Of a stretch of 50,349 bases of DNA, positions 1-9,747 are shown one piece after another. The stretch comes from Chitinophagaceae bacterium (GTDB lineage Bacteria; Bacteroidota; Bacteroidia; Chitinophagales; Chitinophagaceae). Numbering within the stretch: the first letter of the stretch is position 1; each line of letters begins with the position of its first letter. The translations under genes and the position numbers were made by a program. Location: NCBI GenBank assembly GCA_025363075.1, contig JANYEP010000253.1, forward strand, positions 1 to 50,349. Reading direction: 5' to 3'. The notes beneath the pieces were generated by a model that saw only the letters and a list, made by a program, of their open reading frames with translations, was not told where the DNA came from and made no database searches.

Positions 1-39
1 AAATTTAAAGCTGGTAAAGAGTTAAGTTCTAAAATCTAA
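1..39 (+). CDS. C-terminal fragment of HU-family DNA-binding protein (truncated by window start)
   Basis: Frame 1 reads KFKAGKELSSKI*, resembling the HU C-terminus (FKPGKxLKexv). Confidence 0.5.
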   Translation, partial: KFKAGKELSSKI

Positions 40-60
40 GTGATTTAAAAGACGTCTTTT

Positions 61-93
61 AAAAAAATCCTTCTAATATGGAAGGATTTTTTT
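61..93 (+). terminator. Rho-independent terminator
   Basis: AAAAAAATCCTTC-taatatg-GAAGGATTTTTTT hairpin with T tract. Confidence 0.85.
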
Positions 94-132
94 ATGTTCG
101 CAGTTCATTAATTAAAAAACAAACAAAATACA

Positions 133-243
133 ATGGGAAGAGGTGATAAAAAAACAGCAAAAGGAAAAAGATTTAAGGGTTCATTTGGCAAGAGTCGTCC
201 ACACAAAATTGCTGTGAAAAAAGCTGAAGTAAAAGCAGCATAA
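133..243 (+). CDS. 30S ribosomal protein bTHX (36 aa)
   Basis: Translates to MGRGDKKTAKGKRFKGSFGKSRPHKIAVKKAEVKAA*; short, very basic, MGRGDKKTxKGKRxxGSfGxxRP signature of THX. Absent from the supplied ORF track because of length. Confidence 0.9.
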   Translation: MGRGDKKTAKGKRFKGSFGKSRPHKIAVKKAEVKAA

Positions 244-266
244 TTCGCAACCGTAAAAACTTATTT

Positions 267-293
267 ATCCCACTTTTTAGTGGGATTTTTTTT
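267..293 (+). terminator. Rho-independent terminator after bTHX
   Basis: ATCCCAC-ttttta-GTGGGAT followed by T tract. Confidence 0.85.
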
Positions 294-310
294 GTCATTA
301 CCATAAACAA

Positions 311-353
311 AAAAGGTCGCTCTATAGCTTATCACCATAGAGCAACCTTTATT
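311..353 (-). terminator. Terminator of the DEAD-box helicase gene
   Basis: AAAAGGTCGCTCTAT ... ATAGAGCAACCTTT, 14-bp arms with one mismatch, immediately 3' of the minus-strand helicase. Confidence 0.7.
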
Positions 354-374
354 TAATACACTTAAAACACTTTC

Positions 375-1631
375 TTACTTGCCGTAATTTTGTGTCTTTC
401 TTTGTGTTCCACTTTTTTTACTTGAGAAATGATTGTTGCCACCTTGTCCTCCAAAATGCCTTTGGTTATTGGGTTTGGCAATTGTTGATATTTGTGTGGT
501 AACATTTTTTGCAAAAGGATGCTCTGCAATTAAAGGAATCATTTTTCCAATTACCTTTTGAATATCTTTCAATTCGCCTCTTTCTTCTGCATCGCAAAAA
601 CTTATTGAAATACCAGTATTTCCAGCACGTCCAGTTCTTCCAATTCTATGTACATAGGTTTCTGGAACATTGGGTAATTCAAAATTAAATACGTGAGATA
701 AATCATCAATATCAATACCTCTTGCAGCAATATCTGTTGCTACTAAAACCCTAATGGTTCCATCTTTAAAATTGTTTAAAGCATTCTGTCTTGCATTTTG
801 AGATTTGTTGCCGTGTATTGCAGCAGAATGAATATTCACTCTTTGTAAAATCTTTACCACTTTATCTGCACCGTGTTTTGTTCTTGTGAAAACCAATGCA
901 GATTTAATATCTGGATTCTTTAACAAGTGCAATAATAAATCTGGTTTATCGGCTTTGTTTACATAGTACAAGCTTTGCTCAATAGCATCAACAGTACTCG
1001 AAACTGGCGTTACTTCTACCTTAGCAGGATTGGTTAATAATTGGTTTGCTAAACTTTGAATTTCGGGCGGCATCGTTGCACTAAAAAACAGTGTTTGACG
1101 CTTTGCAGGAAGTTTAGTAATTACTTTTTTAACATCGTTAATAAAGCCCATATCTAACATTCTATCTGCTTCGTCCAACACAAATATTTCAAGATGTCTA
1201 AGGTCGATGTAACCTTGTTGCATCAAATCTAATAAACGTCCTGGAGTTGCAATTAAAATATCAACACCTCTGCGTAAAATATTTACTTGATTAAATTGTG
1301 AAACACCACCAAAAATTACTGTGTGAGATAATCGTGTGTGCTTACCATACGCTGCAAAGCTTTCATCAATTTGAATTGCCAACTCTCTTGTTGGTGTTAA
1401 AATCAAAGTACTAATACCACGAGTTGGTGTTTTTTTTGTGTAGAGCAATTGCAAAATTGGAATAGCAAATGCTGCTGTTTTTCCTGTACCTGTTTGGGCA
1501 CAACCAAGTAAGTCTCTTCCTTGTAAAACAAGGGGAATAGATTGGGCTTGAATAGGTGTTGGAGTTGTGTATCCTTCTTCGTTTAATGCCACAAGGATAG
1601 GGGCAATGAGTTCTAAATCTTTAAATGCCAT
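375..1631 (-). CDS. rhlE: DEAD/DEAH-box ATP-dependent RNA helicase (RhlE-like)
   Basis: [32 protein letters not shown] and HRIGRTGR motifs; basic/Gly-rich tail. Confidence 0.9.
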   Translation of the reverse strand: MAFKDLELIAPILVALNEEGYTTPTPIQAQSIPLVLQGRDLLGCAQTGTGKTAAFAIPILQLLYTKKTPTRGISTLILTPTRELAIQIDESFAAYGKHTRLSHTVIFGGVSQFNQVNILRRGVDILIATPGRLLDLMQQGYIDLRHLEIFVLDEADRMLDMGFINDVKKVITKLPAKRQTLFFSATMPPEIQSLANQLLTNPAKVEVTPVSSTVDAIEQSLYYVNKADKPDLLLHLLKNPDIKSALVFTRTKHGADKVVKILQRVNIHSAAIHGNKSQNARQNALNNFKDGTIRVLVATDIAARGIDIDDLSHVFNFELPNVPETYVHRIGRTGRAGNTGISISFCDAEERGELKDIQKVIGKMIPLIAEHPFAKNVTTQISTIAKPNNQRHFGGQGGNNHFSSKKSGTQRKTQNYGK

Positions 1632-1870
1632 TATAATGGTTTAAAAGTGTGTGAGCTGGAAAGATGTTGTATGTTCTGAATCAGCGAGGGAAAATTATTA
1701 TTACAAACAAAGGGCTTACAACTTGCCTTGTTATTTTGTGAGTAGAGTGCAAATGTAGGGAATTAGAATTTAATGTTTTTTTTGACACATTAATTTATAT
1801 GAGTATAAAAACAAAACTAAATTTTATAGTTATATAAATACTAATTAATTTAGCGTTAAATTTTACTTTT

Positions 1871-2305
1871 ATGAATCAAGAAACTTTATATCAATCTGCT
1901 TATAATGGAACTAAAGGTTTTACACAGCAAGACGTTAAAACAGCTAATGCCACTGGATTTGGTGCAGCAGCTGACGATTTTATGGAACGAGGAATTGACC
2001 TCAACGAAATGCTGATACGCAACAAACCTGCTACTTATTTTTTTAGAATGAATAGTAATGCAATGGAAAGTTCTGGTATTTTCAGTGGCGATGTTTTAGT
2101 TGTGGACAGAAGTATTAAAGCAACAAATAATGCTATAATTGTTGCAGCAGTTAATGGGGAATTATTTGTTAGGCGTTATAACCAGAGTTTCAAAAAAGCA
2201 GTTTTAAGTGCCGATAATAAAAGGTTTCGAGACATTGTAATAGATGAATTTTCACAGTTTCAATGTTGGGGAATTGTTACTTATGTTATTCATCAATTGC
2301 ATTAA
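1871..2305 (+). CDS. umuD: UmuD-like S24 family protein (DNA polymerase V subunit), catalytic dyad apparently lost
   Basis: Colinear with E. coli UmuD (GFGAAADDFMERGIDLNEMLI...ATYFFRMNSNAMESSGIFSGDVLVVDRS...VAAVNGELFVRRY...WGIVTYVIHQLH), directly upstream of umuC. Confidence 0.85.
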   Translation: MNQETLYQSAYNGTKGFTQQDVKTANATGFGAAADDFMERGIDLNEMLIRNKPATYFFRMNSNAMESSGIFSGDVLVVDRSIKATNNAIIVAAVNGELFVRRYNQSFKKAVLSADNKRFRDIVIDEFSQFQCWGIVTYVIHQLH

Positions 2306-2312
2306 TTTATTG

Positions 2313-3593
2313 ATGATAGCCATAGTAGATTGTAATAGTTTTTATTGTTCTTGCGAAAGATTGTTTCGACCTGATTTAGAGAACAAACCAGTTGTTGTGC
2401 TAAGCAACAATGATGGTTGCATTATTTCAAGAAGCGATGAAGCAAAAGCTTTGGGTGTTGGAATGGCTGGGCCATACTTTAAAGCAAAGCCAATTATTGA
2501 AGCAAATAATGTTGCGGTCTTTTCTTCTAATTATAATTTATATGGCGATTTAAGTTGGCGTGTGATGGAAACACTTAGAATAATGTTTAGCCAAAATAAT
2601 GTAGAAGTATATAGTGTTGATGAAGCTTTTATAAATTTAGATATAATTCCATTGGAACAAATTGAAGATGTTGCACTGCAAATAAAAAATACTGTTGAAC
2701 AATGGACAGGTATTAAAGTTTCTGTGGGAATTGCTGCAACAAAAGTGCTTGCAAAAGTTGCCAATAGATTATCTAAAAAAAATAAAGCAATAACAAATTG
2801 CATAATGGTTTTAAATACCAAAGAAAAAGTTGATGCTGCATTAAAACAAACTTCAATAGATGCAGTGTGGGGCATTGGTTTTAGCTATGCTGAAAAACTA
2901 TTGAAATACAATATCAACACGGCTTACGACCTTAGTAAAAAAGATATTACTTGGGCTAAAAAACACTTAGGTGGCGTTATTGGCATTAGGCTTATTCAAG
3001 AATTAAAAGGCATTAGAAGCATTCAAATGAAAGATGAATTACTTAATAAAAAAATGATAATGACAACAAGAATGTTTGGTGCAGCAGTTACCGATATTAA
3101 AAGTATTAAAGAAGCTGTTGCAACATACGCATCAAGAGCTGCTGAAAAGCTAAGAAGACAAAGTTGTGCAGCTAAAACTATCAGTGTTTTTTTAGTTGCA
3201 AAACAGGAGTCTCACAACGCAAGTTTTAATAGAGGCACAACTATCAATACATATACAACATTGCCAGTAGCAACATCATTAACACATCAACTTATTAAAC
3301 CAGCAATTGAACTTGTTGAACGATTATTTGAACAAGGAATGGTTTATAAAAAAGCTGGTGTAATGCTTAGTGACATTGTACTTGACACTTCTATACAAGG
3401 CAATTTATTTTTATCGGAGACTAAAAATAAAACAAGATTTTTGATGGATGTAATGGATAATATTAATTTTAGTCAAAGAGGTGATGTACTAAAATTTGCA
3501 GCATCTGGCACAACAAGAAACTGGAAAATGCAACAAAATTTTCATAGTCCTAAATACACAAGTAGATGGGATGATTTATGTGTTGTTAAATAA
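2313..3593 (+). CDS. umuC: UmuC-like Y-family DNA polymerase V catalytic subunit
   Basis: MIAIVDCNSFYCSCERLF, VVVLSNNDGCIISRSDEAKALG, YSVDEAF; QGNLF clamp-binding-like motif near the C-terminus. Start placed at internal ATG 2313 (in frame with the ORF at 2244) so it follows the umuD stop. Confidence 0.93.
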   Translation: MIAIVDCNSFYCSCERLFRPDLENKPVVVLSNNDGCIISRSDEAKALGVGMAGPYFKAKPIIEANNVAVFSSNYNLYGDLSWRVMETLRIMFSQNNVEVYSVDEAFINLDIIPLEQIEDVALQIKNTVEQWTGIKVSVGIAATKVLAKVANRLSKKNKAITNCIMVLNTKEKVDAALKQTSIDAVWGIGFSYAEKLLKYNINTAYDLSKKDITWAKKHLGGVIGIRLIQELKGIRSIQMKDELLNKKMIMTTRMFGAAVTDIKSIKEAVATYASRAAEKLRRQSCAAKTISVFLVAKQESHNASFNRGTTINTYTTLPVATSLTHQLIKPAIELVERLFEQGMVYKKAGVMLSDIVLDTSIQGNLFLSETKNKTRFLMDVMDNINFSQRGDVLKFAASGTTRNWKMQQNFHSPKYTSRWDDLCVVK

Positions 3594-3595
3594 AC

Positions 3596-4252
3596 CTAAT
3601 CACTCTTGCCAGTTAGCATTGGCACAAAAGAAAATAGCTCAAATTTTTCTTCCTCATAAGTTCCGTCTTCATTTTTTGTAATGCGAAGCATACGTTGATT
3701 TTCGCCTTCATCAACAGGAATAACCATTACACCAGCAACCTTTAGTTGCTCCATTAATTTTGGTGGGATAAATGGTGCTGCTGCTGTAATAATTACTTTA
3801 TCAAATGGTGCAAATGTTGGCAATCCTGCAAAGCCATCTCCATAGAAAAATTTAAGGTTCGGATATTTATTTTTAAAGATGAAATTCTTATTTTCATAAA
3901 ACAATTTTTTTTGCCTTTCTATGGTAAAAACCCTTGCACCAATATGTGCCAGCACTGTTGCCTGATACACGCTACCAGTGCCTACTTCAAGCACTTTATG
4001 ACCTCTTTGTATATTTAGTAATTGTGTTTGAAAAGCAACTGTGTAAGGCTGAGAAATTGTTTGCTCTGCTCCTATTTGCAAAGCCACATCATCATAGGCT
4101 TTTGCGTCAAAAACAGTATCAACAAAAAAATGTCGTGGAATGGTATTTATGGCATCCAGCACATTACTATCTGTTATGCCTTTTTCTTTTAAAATCTGTA
4201 TTAACTGTTTTCTTCTGCCAACATCTTTAAACGTATCGGTAAATCTTTTCAT
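3596..4252 (-). CDS. pcm: Protein-L-isoaspartate O-methyltransferase
   Basis: HFFVDTVFDAKAYDDVALQIGAEQTISQPYTVAFQTQLL, LEVGTGSVYQATVLA, TIERQ. Start moved to internal Met (MKRFTDTFKDVGRRKQL). Confidence 0.88.
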   Translation of the reverse strand: MKRFTDTFKDVGRRKQLIQILKEKGITDSNVLDAINTIPRHFFVDTVFDAKAYDDVALQIGAEQTISQPYTVAFQTQLLNIQRGHKVLEVGTGSVYQATVLAHIGARVFTIERQKKLFYENKNFIFKNKYPNLKFFYGDGFAGLPTFAPFDKVIITAAAPFIPPKLMEQLKVAGVMVIPVDEGENQRMLRITKNEDGTYEEEKFELFSFVPMLTGKSD

Positions 4253-4331
4253 CAAATCAAAAATAACTACTATGTAATTCGCAATAGTTATTGTGAAAAA
4301 TATAAATTGATAATTCAATTTTCAACAAATA

Positions 4332-4360
4332 AAAATGCCCTGCAATTAGCAAGGCATTTT
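4332..4360 (-). terminator. Terminator of the SusC/SusD operon region or pcm-side boundary
   Basis: AAAATGCCCTGC-aatta-GCAAGGCATTTT hairpin with flanking A/T tracts just 3' of the susD-like gene. Confidence 0.6.
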
Positions 4361-4383
4361 ATTAAGAACAATATTTTATTTTT

Positions 4384-6240
4384 TTAATAGTTAGGATTTT
4401 GCGTAAGGTTAATATTAGCACCAAGCGAAGACTGGGGAATTGGGAACAATTCAGACTTATTTAACATAAAGTTCTTTGCAAAAAAATCAGCCATTTTATC
4501 TTTAATATCCCAGGAATTAGATGAATTTGCATCAAACCAATTTTTTTTGCTAGTTCCTGCGGGTGTTGATGTTGGCGAAGCTGCATAAAATGAATTTGCC
4601 CATATTGTCTTATCATCAGCAATAGTTCCATTTTTGTAATACATAGCTTTTGGTAAAGTAATTAAACCGCCATAAGGACCAACTCCAACAGGCAAAGTAG
4701 GTGCAGTACCCACCATAGCTGATAACCAATTTCGTGTTTGGTCAAGATTTGTTTTTAATAGATTCCATCTTATTAAATCATATTTTCTAATACCCTCGCC
4801 ACCCAGTTCCTTACTTCTTTCTTGTGTAAGCATTGTAAAGAAATCAGTTTTACTTAAACCACTTGGTATATCAACAGTCGCATCTGGCGTTGTAATTTGT
4901 TTCCCATGCCCTCTTCTTACAACTTTATTAACTGCCTCATAAGCTGCAGTGGTTGGTCCATTCAATTCGTTTTCTGATTCTGCAAACATTAATAATACAT
5001 CTGAGTAGCGAAGAATTTGCCATTTTAAGCCGGAATAATTAATAGTATAATCAGAAGCAGCAAGTGCTGGTGTAAGCCAGTCTCTTCTATACTTTCCATC
5101 ATTCATTGCAATATGTGTGTTACCAGTTTTTGTTACACCATCAGCGTTAACAGTATAGGGAGCACAAACAACATCCCTCCTTAAATCCAGCGAATCAAAA
5201 AGATAAAAATAAGTTGGTAATATTAACACCGAAGCATTGCCAGTAGTGCCCATTTTAGGACCATTATAATAGCCAAGTTTTGTGTCTGCAATTGATTTTT
5301 TACCAATTCCTGTTACTTGAAACATCAATTCACCATCTGGGTCAGCGATAGCATGTGAACCAACTTGGTCTTTCCAAAGGCTTTTATAACTTGGGTTTAA
5401 GCTATGCTGATTGCTCAAGATAATATCATTACATTCATCTCTTGCAATTTGATAATAAGTTAAATAATCACTTCGTCTTTCCATAATTTTAGAAGATTGA
5501 CGTAGAGAATAACCACCCATAAACAATGCAATTTTTGCTCTTAAAGCTTTAGCTGTCCCTTTAGTTAACCTTTCGTCTATTCGGTCTCCAATAGATGCCA
5601 AATCATTCCTCCAAGGCATTAGGTTTTCAGCAGTTAGTAAGTCATTTAAAATATGCACATATAAGGTATCTCTATTTACTCTAAAAGGAAATGGATTTGC
5701 CTGAGCTAAAGTATAAGCTGGTTGAAAATCCGCTGGTAAATCTCCCCAGTTTCTAATAGCCTCAAAATAAAATTGTGACCGCAGCGTTAGTACTTCTCCT
5801 AACATTCTTTGTAATTGCTTTTTTTGCTGCAAGGTACCATTTTTGTACATAGCCATTTGTGGTATCTGGTCAATGCATATATTAGCATAATCAATACCTT
5901 GAAAAAGTTGAGTCCAAGGATTTATAATCTCGGTGTTATTAGAAGTTGTAGCGTAATTATCAATTTCATATCTACCACCAATACCACTTTTAGGTCCCAT
6001 TTCTTCATCATTATCAAGTGTATAATAAAGACTCAAACGAATGCCATAACCAGCATCACCTGTAAGTCTATTATATACACCAGCTAAGGCTTCTAACGTA
6101 GTGGGCACGTCCACAAATACAAAATTTGGGCCCACCTGAGTTATAGGCTGTTGGTCTAAAAATTTTTTGCAACTTGACACTCCTAAAGCAATAAAAATAA
6201 TTGCAAAAAAGAGTTTTGTTTTAAAGTTTATAAGTTTCAT
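4384..6240 (-). CDS. SusD/RagB family nutrient-binding outer membrane lipoprotein
   Basis: Lipoprotein signal (MKLINFKTKLFFAIIFIALGVSSC), KKFLDQQP start and typical SusD C-terminal region; directly downstream of SusC. Confidence 0.92.
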   Translation of the reverse strand: MKLINFKTKLFFAIIFIALGVSSCKKFLDQQPITQVGPNFVFVDVPTTLEALAGVYNRLTGDAGYGIRLSLYYTLDNDEEMGPKSGIGGRYEIDNYATTSNNTEIINPWTQLFQGIDYANICIDQIPQMAMYKNGTLQQKKQLQRMLGEVLTLRSQFYFEAIRNWGDLPADFQPAYTLAQANPFPFRVNRDTLYVHILNDLLTAENLMPWRNDLASIGDRIDERLTKGTAKALRAKIALFMGGYSLRQSSKIMERRSDYLTYYQIARDECNDIILSNQHSLNPSYKSLWKDQVGSHAIADPDGELMFQVTGIGKKSIADTKLGYYNGPKMGTTGNASVLILPTYFYLFDSLDLRRDVVCAPYTVNADGVTKTGNTHIAMNDGKYRRDWLTPALAASDYTINYSGLKWQILRYSDVLLMFAESENELNGPTTAAYEAVNKVVRRGHGKQITTPDATVDIPSGLSKTDFFTMLTQERSKELGGEGIRKYDLIRWNLLKTNLDQTRNWLSAMVGTAPTLPVGVGPYGGLITLPKAMYYKNGTIADDKTIWANSFYAASPTSTPAGTSKKNWFDANSSNSWDIKDKMADFFAKNFMLNKSELFPIPQSSLGANINLTQNPNY

Positions 6241-6260
6241 TTTATTAATTTTTTGAATAA

Positions 6261-9200
6261 TTAAAATCCTACATTGATACCAAAAATGATTGAACGACTT
6301 TTAGGGTACGCTGAATAATCTAAATTGGGTGTAAGTGGGTTTTTTCCAACACTCACCTCTGGATCATACCCAGTATATTTGGTAAATACTTTTAAGTTGT
6401 TTCCAGTAATATATATTCTTAATTTACTGATGTGCAATCTTGCCAAGCTTTTAAGAGGTAATGAATACCCAACAGTAATATTATTTATTCTTATAAATGA
6501 ACCGTCTTCAATTGCCCAAGAATGTGTTAAAAAATCTGTTCCGTCGTGCGTTGGTTTCCAAATTTTTGCGTTTGAATTTACTGCAGCTAATTGATTTATA
6601 TCAGTAATTAAATTACCGCTATTATCAATAGTTCTAAATCTATCAGACATAACTGATAAAAGATTGGCATTAGGTGTGTAATTATTGGTATTTTCGATTT
6701 TGTTGGCGTTATAAATCTGTCCTCCATAAGAAAAATTAATGAAAACACTTGCATCAAAATTTTTATAAGAAAATTGCTGATTAATACCACCCGTAAATTT
6801 AGGAGTTGGATTGCCAATGATTTTCCTGTCACTAAAATTAATAGTATCGTTACCATCTAAGTCTTTAAATTTTATATCACCTGGCTGCACAGGACGAGTG
6901 CTACTTTGAAGACTTGATATCACTACACCAGGTTTTAAAGGGTATAATCCTTTACTAAAGTCATAAGGTAAAAAATCATTAGTTGTATAGAACCCGTCTG
7001 TAACAAATCCATACATTGAGCCAACTGGCGAACCAATTTGTTCAATATAATCAGAAGGATTAGGTTTAGGAGCCCAACTTGCAGCAGGCGAAAAATATTG
7101 CATATTTCTACCTAAGGCAGTTATTTCGTTTTTATTAAATGAGATGTTGAAATTAGCATTCCAATTAAAACCATTTCTTTTTTGTATGATAGCAGCATTC
7201 ACTTGAATTTCAACACCCTTATTGGTTGTTTTACCAATATTTTGCTGTTGGGTACTGTAACCATAGGTATCTGCAATGGGAACATTCAATAATAGATCAC
7301 TTGAGTGATTGGTGTAATAATCCATACTAATTTCCAAACGTTTTTTAAATAAGGTTATATCAAAACCAACATTTTGGGAAATAAGCGACTCCCATTTTAA
7401 TTTTTCATTAACTAACCCACTTGGAATATATGCTGTAATAGGTTGATTACCTATGCCATAATAAACAGGAGTACCACCACTATTGAGGTTTGCAAATGTG
7501 GTGAAGTATAAATAATCATCTATACGTGCATTACCATTTTCACCATAGCTTGCACGAAGCTTTAAATCATTAATAAATTTAACTTTAAAGAATTTTTCAT
7601 TTGAAACTCTCCATCCAACTGACGCTGAGGGAAAATAACCCCAACGTTGTTCAGGAGCAAATTTTGAAGAACCGTCCGCTCTCAAGATAAAACTAAACAT
7701 ATACTTTTTGTCATATGAATACTTTAATTGTCCAAAGAATGAAGCTAAAGTTGCTCTTCTCTTAATTATAGTAGGATAACCTGTAGCCTGAATGCTATCA
7801 TTAAGCGATGCGTGAACAGATGCATCAGCACCTAATCCTCTTGGAATATTAGTATATAAATTTCCATTAATTGTCGTACTTAAATCTGTTGTTTCTTCTC
7901 CAAGTAAGGCATCAATATCGTGTTTGTTATGAAAGTTTTTTAACGAATAAATCAGCACATTTGAATTAGTGAATGAAACCTTTTTTGTGCTATCAAACTC
8001 TAATATTGGCTTTTTACCATTTTGACTAAATGAATAGGGAGTTAATGAGTCACTAAATTGACGATCTTGTAGTAAACTTGTTTCATAGCCTATAGTTGAT
8101 TTAAAGCTTAAGTGGCTATTTATTGTATAAACTACATTAAATGATAGATTTAGGTTATTAGTTGTTTGTTTTCTATATTCATTGTTGGCAAGTTTTATGG
8201 GATTTATAAGTAATAGCCCATTTCCTGGATCTGGATAGTCATCGTTAACATCATCTGGTGTTTCGCCTGGTTTTAGGTATGGACGATATTTGATTGATTG
8301 CCTTAATCTGCTAAATGATGCATTTTCTGTAGTAGAACCTACCGATGAAGTACCAACACCATAAACATTTTGGTTTAAATATCTAGCAGTACCTCCAATT
8401 CTAATTTTTTCAGCTAATTTATGTTCTACTCTGAAATTAAGTAAATTTTTATTAAGACCAGAATTTATAACAATATTTTTATCATTTTGGTAAGTGTAAC
8501 TTCCATAATAATTTGTCTTTTTATTACCTCCACTTAAGCCAATATTGTGTTGTTGAGAAAAACCGCTAAGTGCCATTACCTTCTTTTGCCAATTAACTGG
8601 TGCTGCTTGCGTATAGTTTTCTAATGTATCCCAAGTGCTGCCATAATTTGTACGAAAAGTAGATAATCCATTAACACTAATTGCCCTTTCATATTGATTC
8701 ATAACAAAATCATATGGACCTAATACATCAAGGGTTTTAGGTAACGTTTTGAATGCTACATAAGTATTATAAGTTACTCTCAATTTACCAGACTTGCCAG
8801 ATTTTGTAGTAATAACAATTACACCATTCGCACCTCTTGCACCATAAATTGCGGTTGCTGCTGCATCTTTTAAAACTGTAATATCTTGCACATCCTGTAA
8901 GGCTATATTGCTTAATCCATTTTCTACAATTACACCATCAACAACATATAATGGGGAATTATCGCCTGTAATAGAGCCGCCACCACGAACCTTAATTGTA
9001 ATTTGTGCATCAGGACTTCCTTCAGCACTAGTGGCAGTTACACCAGCTAATCTTCCGTTTAATGCTTCTCCAATATTTGTAACTGGAATGTCTTTTAAAT
9101 CTTTAGCACCTACGGTAGAAAGTGAAGCAATAGCTTCCTTTTTCTTGATTGGATTACCATAACTGGTTTGAACCATCACCTCGCCTTCATCTTTTATATC

Positions 9201-9500
9201 TTCTTTTAATGCTACAGTAACATTATCTCCTGCTTTTACAGATATTTTTTTTGTAACAAATCCTGTAAAGACAATAGTTAATTGATATTCTTTGCTATCA
9301 TCTGGAAGTTTAATAGTAAAATTTCCCTGAGCATCTGTTGCAGTTCCCTTTTTTGCACCAACAAGAGAAACAGTTGCAGACTGCAAAGCTTTTTGTGTAG
9401 CTTCATTAATTACTTTTCCTTTCACAGTAAGGTTCTGTGCTATGGCTGCATTACAGCAAGCGAAAGCGACAAGAACGGCAAGAATCTTCGTTAGTCTCAT
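6261..9500 (-). CDS. SusC/RagA family TonB-linked outer membrane protein
   Basis: Signal peptide, CarboxypepD_reg-like N-domain, plug motifs PLYVVDGVIV, ITVLKDAAATAIYGARGANGVIVITTKSG, C-terminal beta-barrel. Confidence 0.95.
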   Translation of the reverse strand: MRLTKILAVLVAFACCNAAIAQNLTVKGKVINEATQKALQSATVSLVGAKKGTATDAQGNFTIKLPDDSKEYQLTIVFTGFVTKKISVKAGDNVTVALKEDIKDEGEVMVQTSYGNPIKKKEAIASLSTVGAKDLKDIPVTNIGEALNGRLAGVTATSAEGSPDAQITIKVRGGGSITGDNSPLYVVDGVIVENGLSNIALQDVQDITVLKDAAATAIYGARGANGVIVITTKSGKSGKLRVTYNTYVAFKTLPKTLDVLGPYDFVMNQYERAISVNGLSTFRTNYGSTWDTLENYTQAAPVNWQKKVMALSGFSQQHNIGLSGGNKKTNYYGSYTYQNDKNIVINSGLNKNLLNFRVEHKLAEKIRIGGTARYLNQNVYGVGTSSVGSTTENASFSRLRQSIKYRPYLKPGETPDDVNDDYPDPGNGLLLINPIKLANNEYRKQTTNNLNLSFNVVYTINSHLSFKSTIGYETSLLQDRQFSDSLTPYSFSQNGKKPILEFDSTKKVSFTNSNVLIYSLKNFHNKHDIDALLGEETTDLSTTINGNLYTNIPRGLGADASVHASLNDSIQATGYPTIIKRRATLASFFGQLKYSYDKKYMFSFILRADGSSKFAPEQRWGYFPSASVGWRVSNEKFFKVKFINDLKLRASYGENGNARIDDYLYFTTFANLNSGGTPVYYGIGNQPITAYIPSGLVNEKLKWESLISQNVGFDITLFKKRLEISMDYYTNHSSDLLLNVPIADTYGYSTQQQNIGKTTNKGVEIQVNAAIIQKRNGFNWNANFNISFNKNEITALGRNMQYFSPAASWAPKPNPSDYIEQIGSPVGSMYGFVTDGFYTTNDFLPYDFSKGLYPLKPGVVISSLQSSTRPVQPGDIKFKDLDGNDTINFSDRKIIGNPTPKFTGGINQQFSYKNFDASVFINFSYGGQIYNANKIENTNNYTPNANLLSVMSDRFRTIDNSGNLITDINQLAAVNSNAKIWKPTHDGTDFLTHSWAIEDGSFIRINNITVGYSLPLKSLARLHISKLRIYITGNNLKVFTKYTGYDPEVSVGKNPLTPNLDYSAYPKSRSIIFGINVGF

Positions 9501-9587
9501 ATTAAATCGTTATGAATTATAGATTACAAAGTTCACATTTTGCCATAAGAAATCTTTTTTTATTTGATAAAAACAAGTTCTTTTCTA

Positions 9588-9600
9588 TGCAAACGTTATC
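9588..9600. promoter_or_regulatory. Putative LacI-family operator site 1
   Basis: TGCAAACGTTATC in the divergent susC/lacI-type intergenic region. Confidence 0.4.
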
Positions 9601-9707
9601 GACTTTGTTGTAAAAAAAAGATGCAACTGCTTATAAAATTACACATTTCTTTTTTAATAGAACAAGAGAATTTGTTTTTTTGTTGCATCAACTCGCATTT
9701 CGTAACT

Positions 9708-9720
9708 TGCAAACGATTTC
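9708..9720. promoter_or_regulatory. Putative LacI-family operator site 2
   Basis: TGCAAACGATTTC, same 8-nt half-site (TGCAAACG) exactly 120 bp from site 1. Confidence 0.4.
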
Positions 9721-9747
9721 TACTTTTACTAACCAATAATATTTCAT

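Noticed and set aside
1632-1870. LexA/SOS box upstream of umuD
   Set aside because: AT-rich near-palindromes (for example CTAATTAATTTAG) are present, but nothing matching a LexA operator could be defended by eye.
2244-2312. ORF-track N-terminal extension of umuC overlapping umuD
   Set aside because: Extension encodes the umuD C-terminus in another frame; UmuC homology begins at MIAIVDCNSFY (2313).
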